Assembly (NCBI GenBank): GCA_021545665.1
Contig: JAJRTX010000182.1
Coordinates: 1-10,890, forward strand
DNA length: 10,890 nucleotides
Reading direction: 5' to 3'
Origin: Zetaproteobacteria bacterium
GTDB lineage: Bacteria > Pseudomonadota > Zetaproteobacteria > Mariprofundales > Mariprofundaceae
In this document: positions 1-5,613 of the stretch, in pieces
How positions within the stretch are numbered: the stretch's first letter is position 1
Layout: each line of letters starts with the position of its first letter
Notes under the pieces: generated by a model
What the model was told of the DNA's origin: nothing
What the model saw: the letters and a program-made list of their open reading frames with translations, nothing else
Databases searched by the model: none
Position numbers and translations under genes: made by a program

Positions 1-43
1 CTCCTGTTTTGGCTTTCACCCAATGGGCGAGCCAAAACAGGAG
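1..43. repeat. Perfect 14-bp inverted repeat (long hairpin)
   Basis: The arm CTCCTGTTTTGGCT at 1-14 is exactly complementary to AGCCAAAACAGGAG at 30-43. The 15-nt centre can add a small inner CCC-AAT-GGG stem. It lies beyond the 3' end of the minus-strand helicase gene and immediately before a strong Shine-Dalgarno sequence on the + strand. Neither flank carries a clean T-tract, so it is not a classical terminator. It could be a cruciform or operator, a mobile-element end, or a processing hairpin. The left arm begins at base 1, so the structure may extend outside the window. Confidence 0.75.
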
Positions 44-51
44 GAGAGATT

Positions 52-126
52 ATGAACATCAAGCTGAAGCTGACCGGCTCAAAGCCGGTGGTTTTACTCC
101 TGAAGATAGATAATAAAGTCAATTGA
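52..126 (+). CDS. Very short ORF (24 codons) with strong RBS, possibly a truncated gene start
   Basis: ATG at 52 is preceded by AGGAGGAGAG with good spacing. The reading frame begins MNIKLKLTGSKPVV and stops at TGA 124-126. It overlaps the 3' end of the minus-strand helicase gene. The first 14 residues look like an ordinary beta-strand-rich protein start, whereas the residues after about codon 14 read through the AT-rich helicase tail. This suggests a former + strand gene whose body was replaced, although a leader peptide or chance are also possible. I do not recognise a family. Confidence 0.2.
   Translation: MNIKLKLTGSKPVVLLLKIDNKVN
73..89. terminator. Small GC-rich hairpin just after the helicase stop codon
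   Basis: ACCGGCT-CAA-AGCCGGT forms a perfect 7-bp stem with a 3-nt loop, 4 nt beyond the helicase stop codon (94-96). On the + strand it is followed by GGTTTTA. On the minus strand, the direction of the helicase transcript, no U-tract follows. It may protect the 3' end of the helicase mRNA or be a weak terminator for + strand reading. Confidence 0.4.
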
Positions 127-2484
127 ATCTAACTGTTTGATTTGCTCAATGCTTAATTGCCCTTGATTACTATTTGTGCGTTGATTGCTAACCCAAGACC
201 CAAGTTTTGGACTTGCCAAGTAACGTTGTGGAACATTACAATGTCCATACTTATCTTTAAACTTAGATAGTTTACTAAACATTTTATCCCATTGATATTT
301 ACGAGTATCCAATATAAAACCAAGTGTTTCTAATTTGTTACTCTTCTCTATGCTTAGTTTGCCTTCCCTGCTGCTGGTACGCTGGGTTCCAGTCCACGTT
401 GCAAGTTTTAGATTTTCTGCCCAATTTTGAGGAACATTACAGTCTCCAAATTTATTTTTATATGCTTTCAGCTCTCCATATCGCTCATCCCAAGTAACCC
501 CTAGCCGATTAACACATGCCGCTGAAATCGTGTTTTGCAGCGTTTCCAGTGAAAGTGCCGGGCAGAGGGTTTCAATTTTCTCGCGCAGACGGGTGTCGTT
601 GAACCCACCTGTACGACCTTTGTCTTCGCGCATCTGTCGGATCACTTCAACCAGTTCTTCATCCTGTTCCTGCATGGCTTGCAGTACATTCCAGATATCT
701 TCCAAACCTGTGCGCTCCAGCGCTTCTTCAACTGTCTCTTCGTTTTCCACTTCCAGAAACAACGGAATCAGGACATAGCCGACTTCTTTACCGGGTGATT
801 TGCGCATAGCGCGGCCCGTTGCCTGAACGATATCCACCTTGCTCTTTTTGGGGGACATGAAGGCAACCATATCCACGGCAGGCACATCCACGCCTTCGGT
901 CAGGCAGCGGGCATTGGAGATAACCGCCCGGTCGGCTTCGGCAAAGGCTTTCATCACATGTGCGCGCTTTGAGGTCGGCATGGCGCCATTAACATGGAAT
1001 GCACCGAAATCCTGTAAGTGTGAGCCGATGCCTTCGCCTGTGTCCGAGGTGAAAGAACGTGCCGAAGCAACACTGGCATGAAAACTGAAAATGCGATTCA
1101 CACCGTATTTCTCTACGGCCTGGCTGATAGCGACCTGATTGGCGACCTGTTGGGCTTTGACAGCATCTCCTTCCACCAGCACTTCACTGCGCTGAATCAG
1201 TTCCCGGCCAAGCATCTCGGAAGTGACAATCGAAATGACCACTTTGTAATCACAGATAATGCCCCGCTCTGCGGCTTTGGCGAAAGAGAGGGTGAAAGCA
1301 ACCGGGCCATAAATATCTGTCGCATCCATCGAATAGACCAGTGCCGCATCGCCTTCCTTGTTTTTCTTGTTGATATTGTAGTGGCGCGGAGTGGCGGTCA
1401 GGAACAAGCGTTTATGGATGGCAAGGTTGTCATCGTTTAATGCAAAACCGAACTTTGCGCCTTGCCGGCCTGTTGTTTTGTGGGCTTCATCGAATATGCC
1501 CAGATCGAACGGTTCACGCCCTTGCATGGCTGCGCCCAGCAGGTGGGCCGACTGATAGGTTGAAAAAACAATCCGGACACCGGAAAAATCCGCATCCAGA
1601 AACTGGTGAATCTGGTTTTCATTCGTGGTAACAGAAAAATCCAGGTCACTCTGCTGCACGACCACGCTGTCGGTGCCTCTGCTGACACTGGAATCCGAAC
1701 AGACACAAAGATAAGTCAATTTCTGCCATGCAGTTTCTTTCAACCACTCATGCAGGGTTTGGCGCGCCAGTGAAAGCGAAGGGAGTAGCACCACGACCGA
1801 TTTGCACTGCATACGCTCGGCCACCCACAGAGCCACCAGCGTCTTGCCAGTGCCGCAGGCCATGACAGCAGTTGCCCTGTCCTGTTTTTCCAGAGCGGGG
1901 AAGATGGCATCCAGCGCTTCAGATTGATGTGGAAGCGGCTGCTTGCGTGATGGCTTGATTGTGCCGCTGGTCAGCCATTGTCGGATGGCTTCAAAATCGC
2001 TTTGTTCAAGCCGGTCAAGATCATTGCCGCGAATACAGAAGAACCCTGTCCGGTCATTCATCAGTTTGGGGAAATCATCGCAGTTGGTGAACAGAATGCG
2101 TTGGCTTACCCGGTCGGTCAGGCCCATGAAGGTGGAGAGCTCTTCCCATTTTAGTTTGGGGCGGCCACTGCGGAATTTGACCTGATAGGCATCATACTGG
2201 CCGAGCGGTGTTTCAATTACACCGTCCACACCCATATCTCGCCCGGTATCAAGCTGTAAGTTTTGCGCAATCGAAGGTGGCAGTGATTCAAAAGGCCAGA
2301 CTTTTTTAGCTTGGGTGATATTCCGGGTCGCCAGATATGCTTCGGCAAAAACCTCGAAGGCATCACCTTTATCTTTGCTGATTGGAAGCTTGCTTATTCT
2401 CTCCTCAAGCTCGCCAAAGCAGGAGAGGCCATCATAAATGCCCGAATCGAGAAACAATCTGCTGCACTGATGTTTTGCTGCCAT
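94..2484 (-). CDS. PD-(D/E)xK nuclease-like / DEAH superfamily-2 helicase with C-terminal HA repeats
   Basis: This 796-residue protein probably uses ATP to move on or open DNA or RNA, and may cut it. Residues ~35-170 resemble an Mrr-like PD-(D/E)xK nuclease: Glu44, Asp87 in MGVDGV, and Gln101-x-Lys103 in YQVKF. The helicase core follows: Walker A CGTGKT (~210-215), DEAH box (332-335), motif III TATP (363-366), motif V-like LTEGVDVPAVD (528-538) and motif VI QATGRAMRK (554-562). Residues ~664-793 are two Helicase-Associated repeats. The ATG at 2484 has GGGAGG 9 nt upstream and a TGCTATACT promoter close by. It stands alone, with no methyltransferase or specificity gene in view. The family resembles type III/type IV restriction-like or phage-defence helicases, but the role is inferred. 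The last ~400 nt are strikingly AT-rich. The frame is intact. Confidence 0.88.
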   Translation of the reverse strand: MAAKHQCSRLFLDSGIYDGLSCFGELEERISKLPISKDKGDAFEVFAEAYLATRNITQAKKVWPFESLPPSIAQNLQLDTGRDMGVDGVIETPLGQYDAYQVKFRSGRPKLKWEELSTFMGLTDRVSQRILFTNCDDFPKLMNDRTGFFCIRGNDLDRLEQSDFEAIRQWLTSGTIKPSRKQPLPHQSEALDAIFPALEKQDRATAVMACGTGKTLVALWVAERMQCKSVVVLLPSLSLARQTLHEWLKETAWQKLTYLCVCSDSSVSRGTDSVVVQQSDLDFSVTTNENQIHQFLDADFSGVRIVFSTYQSAHLLGAAMQGREPFDLGIFDEAHKTTGRQGAKFGFALNDDNLAIHKRLFLTATPRHYNINKKNKEGDAALVYSMDATDIYGPVAFTLSFAKAAERGIICDYKVVISIVTSEMLGRELIQRSEVLVEGDAVKAQQVANQVAISQAVEKYGVNRIFSFHASVASARSFTSDTGEGIGSHLQDFGAFHVNGAMPTSKRAHVMKAFAEADRAVISNARCLTEGVDVPAVDMVAFMSPKKSKVDIVQATGRAMRKSPGKEVGYVLIPLFLEVENEETVEEALERTGLEDIWNVLQAMQEQDEELVEVIRQMREDKGRTGGFNDTRLREKIETLCPALSLETLQNTISAACVNRLGVTWDERYGELKAYKNKFGDCNVPQNWAENLKLATWTGTQRTSSREGKLSIEKSNKLETLGFILDTRKYQWDKMFSKLSKFKDKYGHCNVPQRYLASPKLGSWVSNQRTNSNQGQLSIEQIKQLDSIDFIIYLQE
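97..495 (-). repeat. Two tandem HA-domain repeats (67-residue period) at the helicase C-terminus
   Basis: Residues ~664-730 and ~731-793 of the helicase align to each other at a spacing of 67 residues. Both open with a WD pair, then share a Tyr/Phe-rich helix, the motif FGDCNVPQ or YGHCNVPQ, a W-x-x-x-QRT block and an L-S-I-E-x-x-x-x-L end. This is the Helicase-Associated (HA, PF03457-type) pattern, thought to bind nucleic acid. The duplication is still visible in DNA: GGAACATTACA occurs at 230-240 and again at 431-441, 201 nt apart. Other positions have diverged, so it is not a recent copy. Confidence 0.8.
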
Positions 2485-2506
2485 ACGACCCAGCCTCCCG
2501 GCATTG

Positions 2507-2512
2507 AGTATA
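2507..2512 (-). promoter_or_regulatory. Extended -10 promoter for the helicase gene
   Basis: On the minus strand the sequence TGCTATACT carries a TGn extension and a 5/6 match to TATAAT. It sits about 22 nt upstream of the start codon, giving a leader of roughly 16 nt. No good -35 hexamer lies 16-18 nt upstream, which is typical for extended -10 promoters. An imperfect palindrome, GTAAA-GTATA-TTTAC at 2536-2550, lies just upstream and could be an operator; that is weak inference. Confidence 0.45.
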
Positions 2513-2569
2513 GCAGATTATTTTAATTCTTCATCGTAAAGTATATTTACTGTTCCCCATTTTCTATTT

Positions 2570-2595
2570 CTTGGCGAAACTTTGCGACCTTTGCG
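2570..2595. repeat. Triple CTTnGCG repeat in the intergenic region
   Basis: Three copies of CTTnGCG occur at 2570-2576 (CTTGGCG), 2580-2586 (CTTTGCG) and 2589-2595 (CTTTGCG), followed by GTTCAA. The spacing between starts is 10 and then 9 nt, about one helical turn. Similar iterated TTTGCG-type strings are, from memory, found dispersed between genes in many bacterial genomes. The strand of action is unknown. Confidence 0.5.
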
Positions 2596-2627
2596 GTTCA
2601 ATATTCTCTGCTTTGGAAATAACAAAG

Positions 2628-2649
2628 AGCCCGCGACGGGGCGCGGGCT
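2628..2649 (-). terminator. Rho-independent terminator after dksA (possibly bidirectional)
   Basis: AGCCCGCG-ACGGGG-CGCGGGCT forms a perfect 8-bp GC-rich stem with a 6-nt loop. It lies about 37 nt past the dksA stop codon (2687-2689). On the minus strand it is followed by CTTTGTT, and on the + strand by TTTTC after the final T, so it could stop transcription from either side. It closes the fad-acs-lipB-dksA gene group and insulates the helicase gene. Confidence 0.8.
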
Positions 2650-2686
2650 TTTCAGAGGTTCAATCGAACCAGCTAAGGAGCATCAA

Positions 2687-3058
2687 CTAATCGAGGCGGG
2701 TGCGTTCTTCCTGTTCCTGAGCTGTTTTGCATTCAATACACAATGTCGTTACCGGGCGCGCCTGCAGGCGTTTGATGCTAATTGCACCGCCACAGGATTC
2801 GCACTCACCAAAATTGCCTTCTGCAAGACGCTCAATGGCCTGATTAATCTTTTTGATCAATTTACGTTCGCGATCCTTAATACGCAAACCGAAATTACGA
2901 TCTGTTTCCATACTGGCTTGATCAGTCGGATCAGGAAATGCAGTTTGTTCCTGTCCATGCATTAATTGCATATTTTCACTCTGCCCTGATTCAAGTTCAG
3001 TTCTCCAATCAATCAACTGTTTTTCAAAATCTGTTATTTGTTTTTTATTTAGTGCCAT
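2687..3058 (-). CDS. dksA: RNA polymerase-binding transcription factor DksA
   Basis: The 123-residue protein matches DksA, which binds in the RNA polymerase secondary channel and works with ppGpp to retune rRNA and amino-acid promoters. A coiled-coil region spans ~5-75, with the tip motif DPTDQAS carrying Asp43 and Asp46 (the DxxDxA signature). The C-terminal zinc finger has Cys86, Cys89, Cys107 and Cys110 (CESC...CIEC). A KDRERKLIKKI helix lies between them. It is shorter than the 151-residue E. coli protein because it lacks the N-terminal extension. The start was chosen at 3058 because GGAGG (3067-3071 on the + strand, read in reverse) is 8 nt upstream; an in-frame ATG at 3073 overlaps that RBS. 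It is the last gene of the minus-strand group, with its own promoter and terminator. Confidence 0.93.
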   Translation of the reverse strand: MALNKKQITDFEKQLIDWRTELESGQSENMQLMHGQEQTAFPDPTDQASMETDRNFGLRIKDRERKLIKKINQAIERLAEGNFGECESCGGAISIKRLQARPVTTLCIECKTAQEQEERTRLD

Positions 3059-3079
3059 GATTTCAACCTCCATCATGCA

Positions 3080-3101
3080 GGCAAGTAAACTCATGCTTGC
3101 C
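3080..3101 (-). promoter_or_regulatory. Hairpin in the dksA 5' leader
   Basis: GGCAAG (3080-3085) and CTTGCC (3096-3101) form a 6-bp stem with a 10-nt loop in the ~100-nt untranslated leader between the predicted dksA promoter and its Shine-Dalgarno sequence (3067-3071). It ends 8 nt before the RBS and could affect mRNA stability or translation. There is no other evidence of function. Confidence 0.3.
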
Positions 3102-3164
3102 AGAAAGGGCGCGAACCTTAGCGATTCCCATGAACAGTGTAAATATAGTCCTGTAGCATTAACA

Positions 3165-3170
3165 ATTATA
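3165..3170 (-). promoter_or_regulatory. Extended -10 promoter for dksA overlapping the lipB stop codon
   Basis: On the minus strand TGTTATAAT gives a perfect TATAAT with a TGn extension. The hexamer overlaps the lipB stop codon TAA (3166-3168). A start site near 3157 would give a ~100-nt leader before dksA. No convincing -35 is present. It would let dksA be expressed apart from the upstream fatty-acid genes. Confidence 0.55.
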
Positions 3171-3810
3171 ACAGAGATTTTGCAAAACACCTACTCCAGC
3201 CATCCGCCAGTTTCTGCAATGGCGGAGGTGGCATTCGACTGACCAGACTGATGGCAGGCAAGCCCAGCCCACAGGGGTCGATTGCAGCAAACCAGCAGGC
3301 ATCTACATCCACATTCAGCGCCATACCATGATAAGCAACACCGCGCGTCACACGCACACCAAGGGCTGCAATTTTACCTTCCTTCAGCCAAATGCCGGGA
3401 AACCCACTACGCCTGTTTGCAGGCACCCCCATACCCGCAAGCAAATCAATACAGGACTGCTCCAGCAGGTGTACATAATCACGCACTCCAATCTCCCTTC
3501 GCCGCAAATTAATAACGGGATAGAGCATAATCTGACCAGGGCCATGAAAAGTTGTTTCGCCACCACGATCAGTTGTAATCATCGTTGCAGGAAGGTTGTC
3601 ATCAAGACGGTTATCAATGCCCCGCCGCCCTGTTGTATAGACCACTTCATGCTCACAAGTCCAGATAATTTCAGCAGCTGATCCATCTGCAACAGCAATT
3701 GCACGATGCTGCATTCTGCTCCATAAAGGCTCGTAAAGCTGACGTCCCAACCATTGATAATCTATCGTCGCCGCTGATAAATCAGCGACATATTGCAAAT
3801 CAGATGTCAT
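3166..3810 (-). CDS. lipB: Octanoyl-[acyl-carrier-protein]:protein N-octanoyltransferase LipB
   Basis: The 214-residue cytoplasmic enzyme moves octanoate from acyl-carrier protein to the lipoyl domains of 2-oxoacid dehydrogenases and GcvH, the first step of endogenous lipoate synthesis. Clear LipB signatures are RGGETTFHGPGQ (82-92), LYPVINLRR (96-104), GKIAALG with the expected catalytic Lys146, YHGMALNV (160-167), and PCG with catalytic Cys180 (equivalent to E. coli Lys135 and Cys169). Length is normal. It starts 9 nt after the acyl-CoA synthetase stop codon. No good Shine-Dalgarno is visible, so translational coupling is likely. The usual partner lipA is not in the window. Confidence 0.95.
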   Translation of the reverse strand: MTSDLQYVADLSAATIDYQWLGRQLYEPLWSRMQHRAIAVADGSAAEIIWTCEHEVVYTTGRRGIDNRLDDNLPATMITTDRGGETTFHGPGQIMLYPVINLRRREIGVRDYVHLLEQSCIDLLAGMGVPANRRSGFPGIWLKEGKIAALGVRVTRGVAYHGMALNVDVDACWFAAIDPCGLGLPAISLVSRMPPPPLQKLADGWSRCFAKSLL

Positions 3811-3819
3811 AAATCATTA

Positions 3820-5613
3820 CTAACTTTTTTGTTTGTACAGAGACTCTATCAGTTCGGCATAGTGCTCAGCAATCTTGCGGCGTTTCAATTTGAGGGTTGG
3901 CGTTAAAAAACCATCAGTCTGAGTCCATTCCGTTTTCACAAATGCGAAGCGTTTAACCTGCATATAACTGGATAGATCATGCTCTTCCATAAGCATACGT
4001 TGCAATGCCCAGGCGTGAACTTCGGCATTCTCACACCAGTCCGACGGCAATGGTTTACGCTTAATCTGCTGCCAGACTTTTTCTAAAGCGGGAACATCAG
4101 GTACAATCAATGCCGTCACATAATCACGGTTATCGGCAACCGTCATGGCCTGCAAAATGCAAGGGATCTGAGTAAGATGCTGCTCAATGACAGCCGGAGG
4201 GACATTTTCTCCATTGCTAAGCACCATGATTTCTTTTTTGCGGTCTACAATTGTTATGAAGCCATCATTATCAATTTCAACTTTATCACCTGTATGCAGC
4301 CAGCCATCCTCATCAAATATCTCTTTCGTTGCATCCGGATTTCCCCAATATCCCTGCATAAGCATCCGTCCACGCACCAGTAATTCGCCATCATCAAGCT
4401 GTTTCACTTCCACGCCGGGCAAGGCAGGACCAACCGTGGCCGGCTTGATATGCTTCTCCCTGTTAACGGATAATATGGGTGATGTTTCTGTCAAACCGTA
4501 ACCCGGTAAAACGATTATATCTGCGGCCAGAAGGAAACGGGCTATGTCCGGGTGTAATGCAGCGCCACCAGAGATAAAAGCCCGAATATTGCCCCCCATT
4601 TTTTCCCTTAACTTGCTGTTTACTACCTTGTCCAGCAGTTGCCATATCACAACGTCCAGGCTGCTCAAATCTTTGCCCTGCTGACGTAATTCAAATCGCT
4701 TAAGCCCCAGACTCTGTGCTTTATCAAAAAATATCTTTTTTACTCGTGATGCGGCCATTTTGGCATTCACGCCTGCATAGATTTTTTCATATAATCTGGG
4801 TACTGAAATCATAATCGTCGGGCCAACTTCCGGCATATCGCGTAGCAAGGTCGTTACATCTTCAGCATAAGCGATTTCCGAACCGCAGGCAGTGGGCAGA
4901 AAATGCCCGACTGTGCGTTCAAAAGCGTGTGAAGTCGGTAAGAAAGAAAGAAACAAATCATGCTCAAAGACCGGAATGGCACCAAGACCTGCACTCAGGT
5001 CAGTAAGCAGGTTATCATGCGTCAGCATTACACCTTTGGGATGTCCGGTGGTACCGGAAGTGTAAACCAGCGTCGCCAGTTGCTCACGCTCAGGACAGGT
5101 TGTGGACAATCGGTTATCCCATTGCTCATCGCCAGCGATGGTAACGATACTCTCCTGCTTGCCGTGAAAAGAGATGAACGGTTTTTCAATACCAGCAAGT
5201 TTGTCCTGCTGCTCCCCTTCCTCAACAAAAATCAGCGATACTTCGGCATTATCGAACACATAACGTACGGCCTCGGGCGGATCAGTGAAATAGGCCGGTA
5301 CAGTGACTGCACCGAGTCGCAAAACAGCAAAATCCGCAATAAACCATTCCGGGCAGTTATGACCCAGAATGCCGACCCGGTCTCCGGGTTTAATTCCTTT
5401 CGACTCAAGCCATGCCGCCACTCGCAATACTGCCTGCTGCACACGAATGCGCGACCATGACTTCCAGTTACCGTTGGACTTTCTAAAGCGTAACATCGGC
5501 TTATCAAGCCAGTCCGCCGGTGATGACAGTAATAAATCAGACAGACACTGCGCATTTACCACCTGATCCAGTCCGGCACAATATCTGGTTTCGGATATGT
5601 CAGACGAAGCCAT
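3820..5613 (-). CDS. Long-chain acyl-CoA synthetase (AMP-forming, FAA1-type)
   Basis: This enzyme of 597 residues activates fatty acids with ATP and CoA through an acyl-adenylate, feeding beta-oxidation or lipid synthesis. The ANL-superfamily motifs are in order: P-loop YTSGTTGHPKGV (184-195), GYGLTETS (371-378), GWLHTGD (437-443), DRKKE (457-461), and the C-terminal A10-like TPTLKLKRR (571-579) with the catalytic lysine. There is no signal peptide. The start was placed at 5613 because GGAGG lies 6 nt upstream; an in-frame ATG pair 10 codons earlier (5643) lacks an RBS. The first 14 nt overlap the end of the beta-oxidation gene, showing tight coupling. Chain-length preference cannot be read from sequence. 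Confidence 0.92.
   Translation of the reverse strand: MASSDISETRYCAGLDQVVNAQCLSDLLLSSPADWLDKPMLRFRKSNGNWKSWSRIRVQQAVLRVAAWLESKGIKPGDRVGILGHNCPEWFIADFAVLRLGAVTVPAYFTDPPEAVRYVFDNAEVSLIFVEEGEQQDKLAGIEKPFISFHGKQESIVTIAGDEQWDNRLSTTCPEREQLATLVYTSGTTGHPKGVMLTHDNLLTDLSAGLGAIPVFEHDLFLSFLPTSHAFERTVGHFLPTACGSEIAYAEDVTTLLRDMPEVGPTIMISVPRLYEKIYAGVNAKMAASRVKKIFFDKAQSLGLKRFELRQQGKDLSSLDVVIWQLLDKVVNSKLREKMGGNIRAFISGGAALHPDIARFLLAADIIVLPGYGLTETSPILSVNREKHIKPATVGPALPGVEVKQLDDGELLVRGRMLMQGYWGNPDATKEIFDEDGWLHTGDKVEIDNDGFITIVDRKKEIMVLSNGENVPPAVIEQHLTQIPCILQAMTVADNRDYVTALIVPDVPALEKVWQQIKRKPLPSDWCENAEVHAWALQRMLMEEHDLSSYMQVKRFAFVKTEWTQTDGFLTPTLKLKRRKIAEHYAELIESLYKQKS

Noticed and set aside
1078..1440. Long + strand ORFs opposite the helicase, fatty-acid and other genes
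   Set aside because: They are antisense frames of well-supported genes with no family motifs.
2687..3190. 167-residue reading of the dksA ORF
   Set aside because: The extra N-terminal residues are encoded by the leader, promoter and lipB end, and are not DksA-like; the RBS supports 3058.
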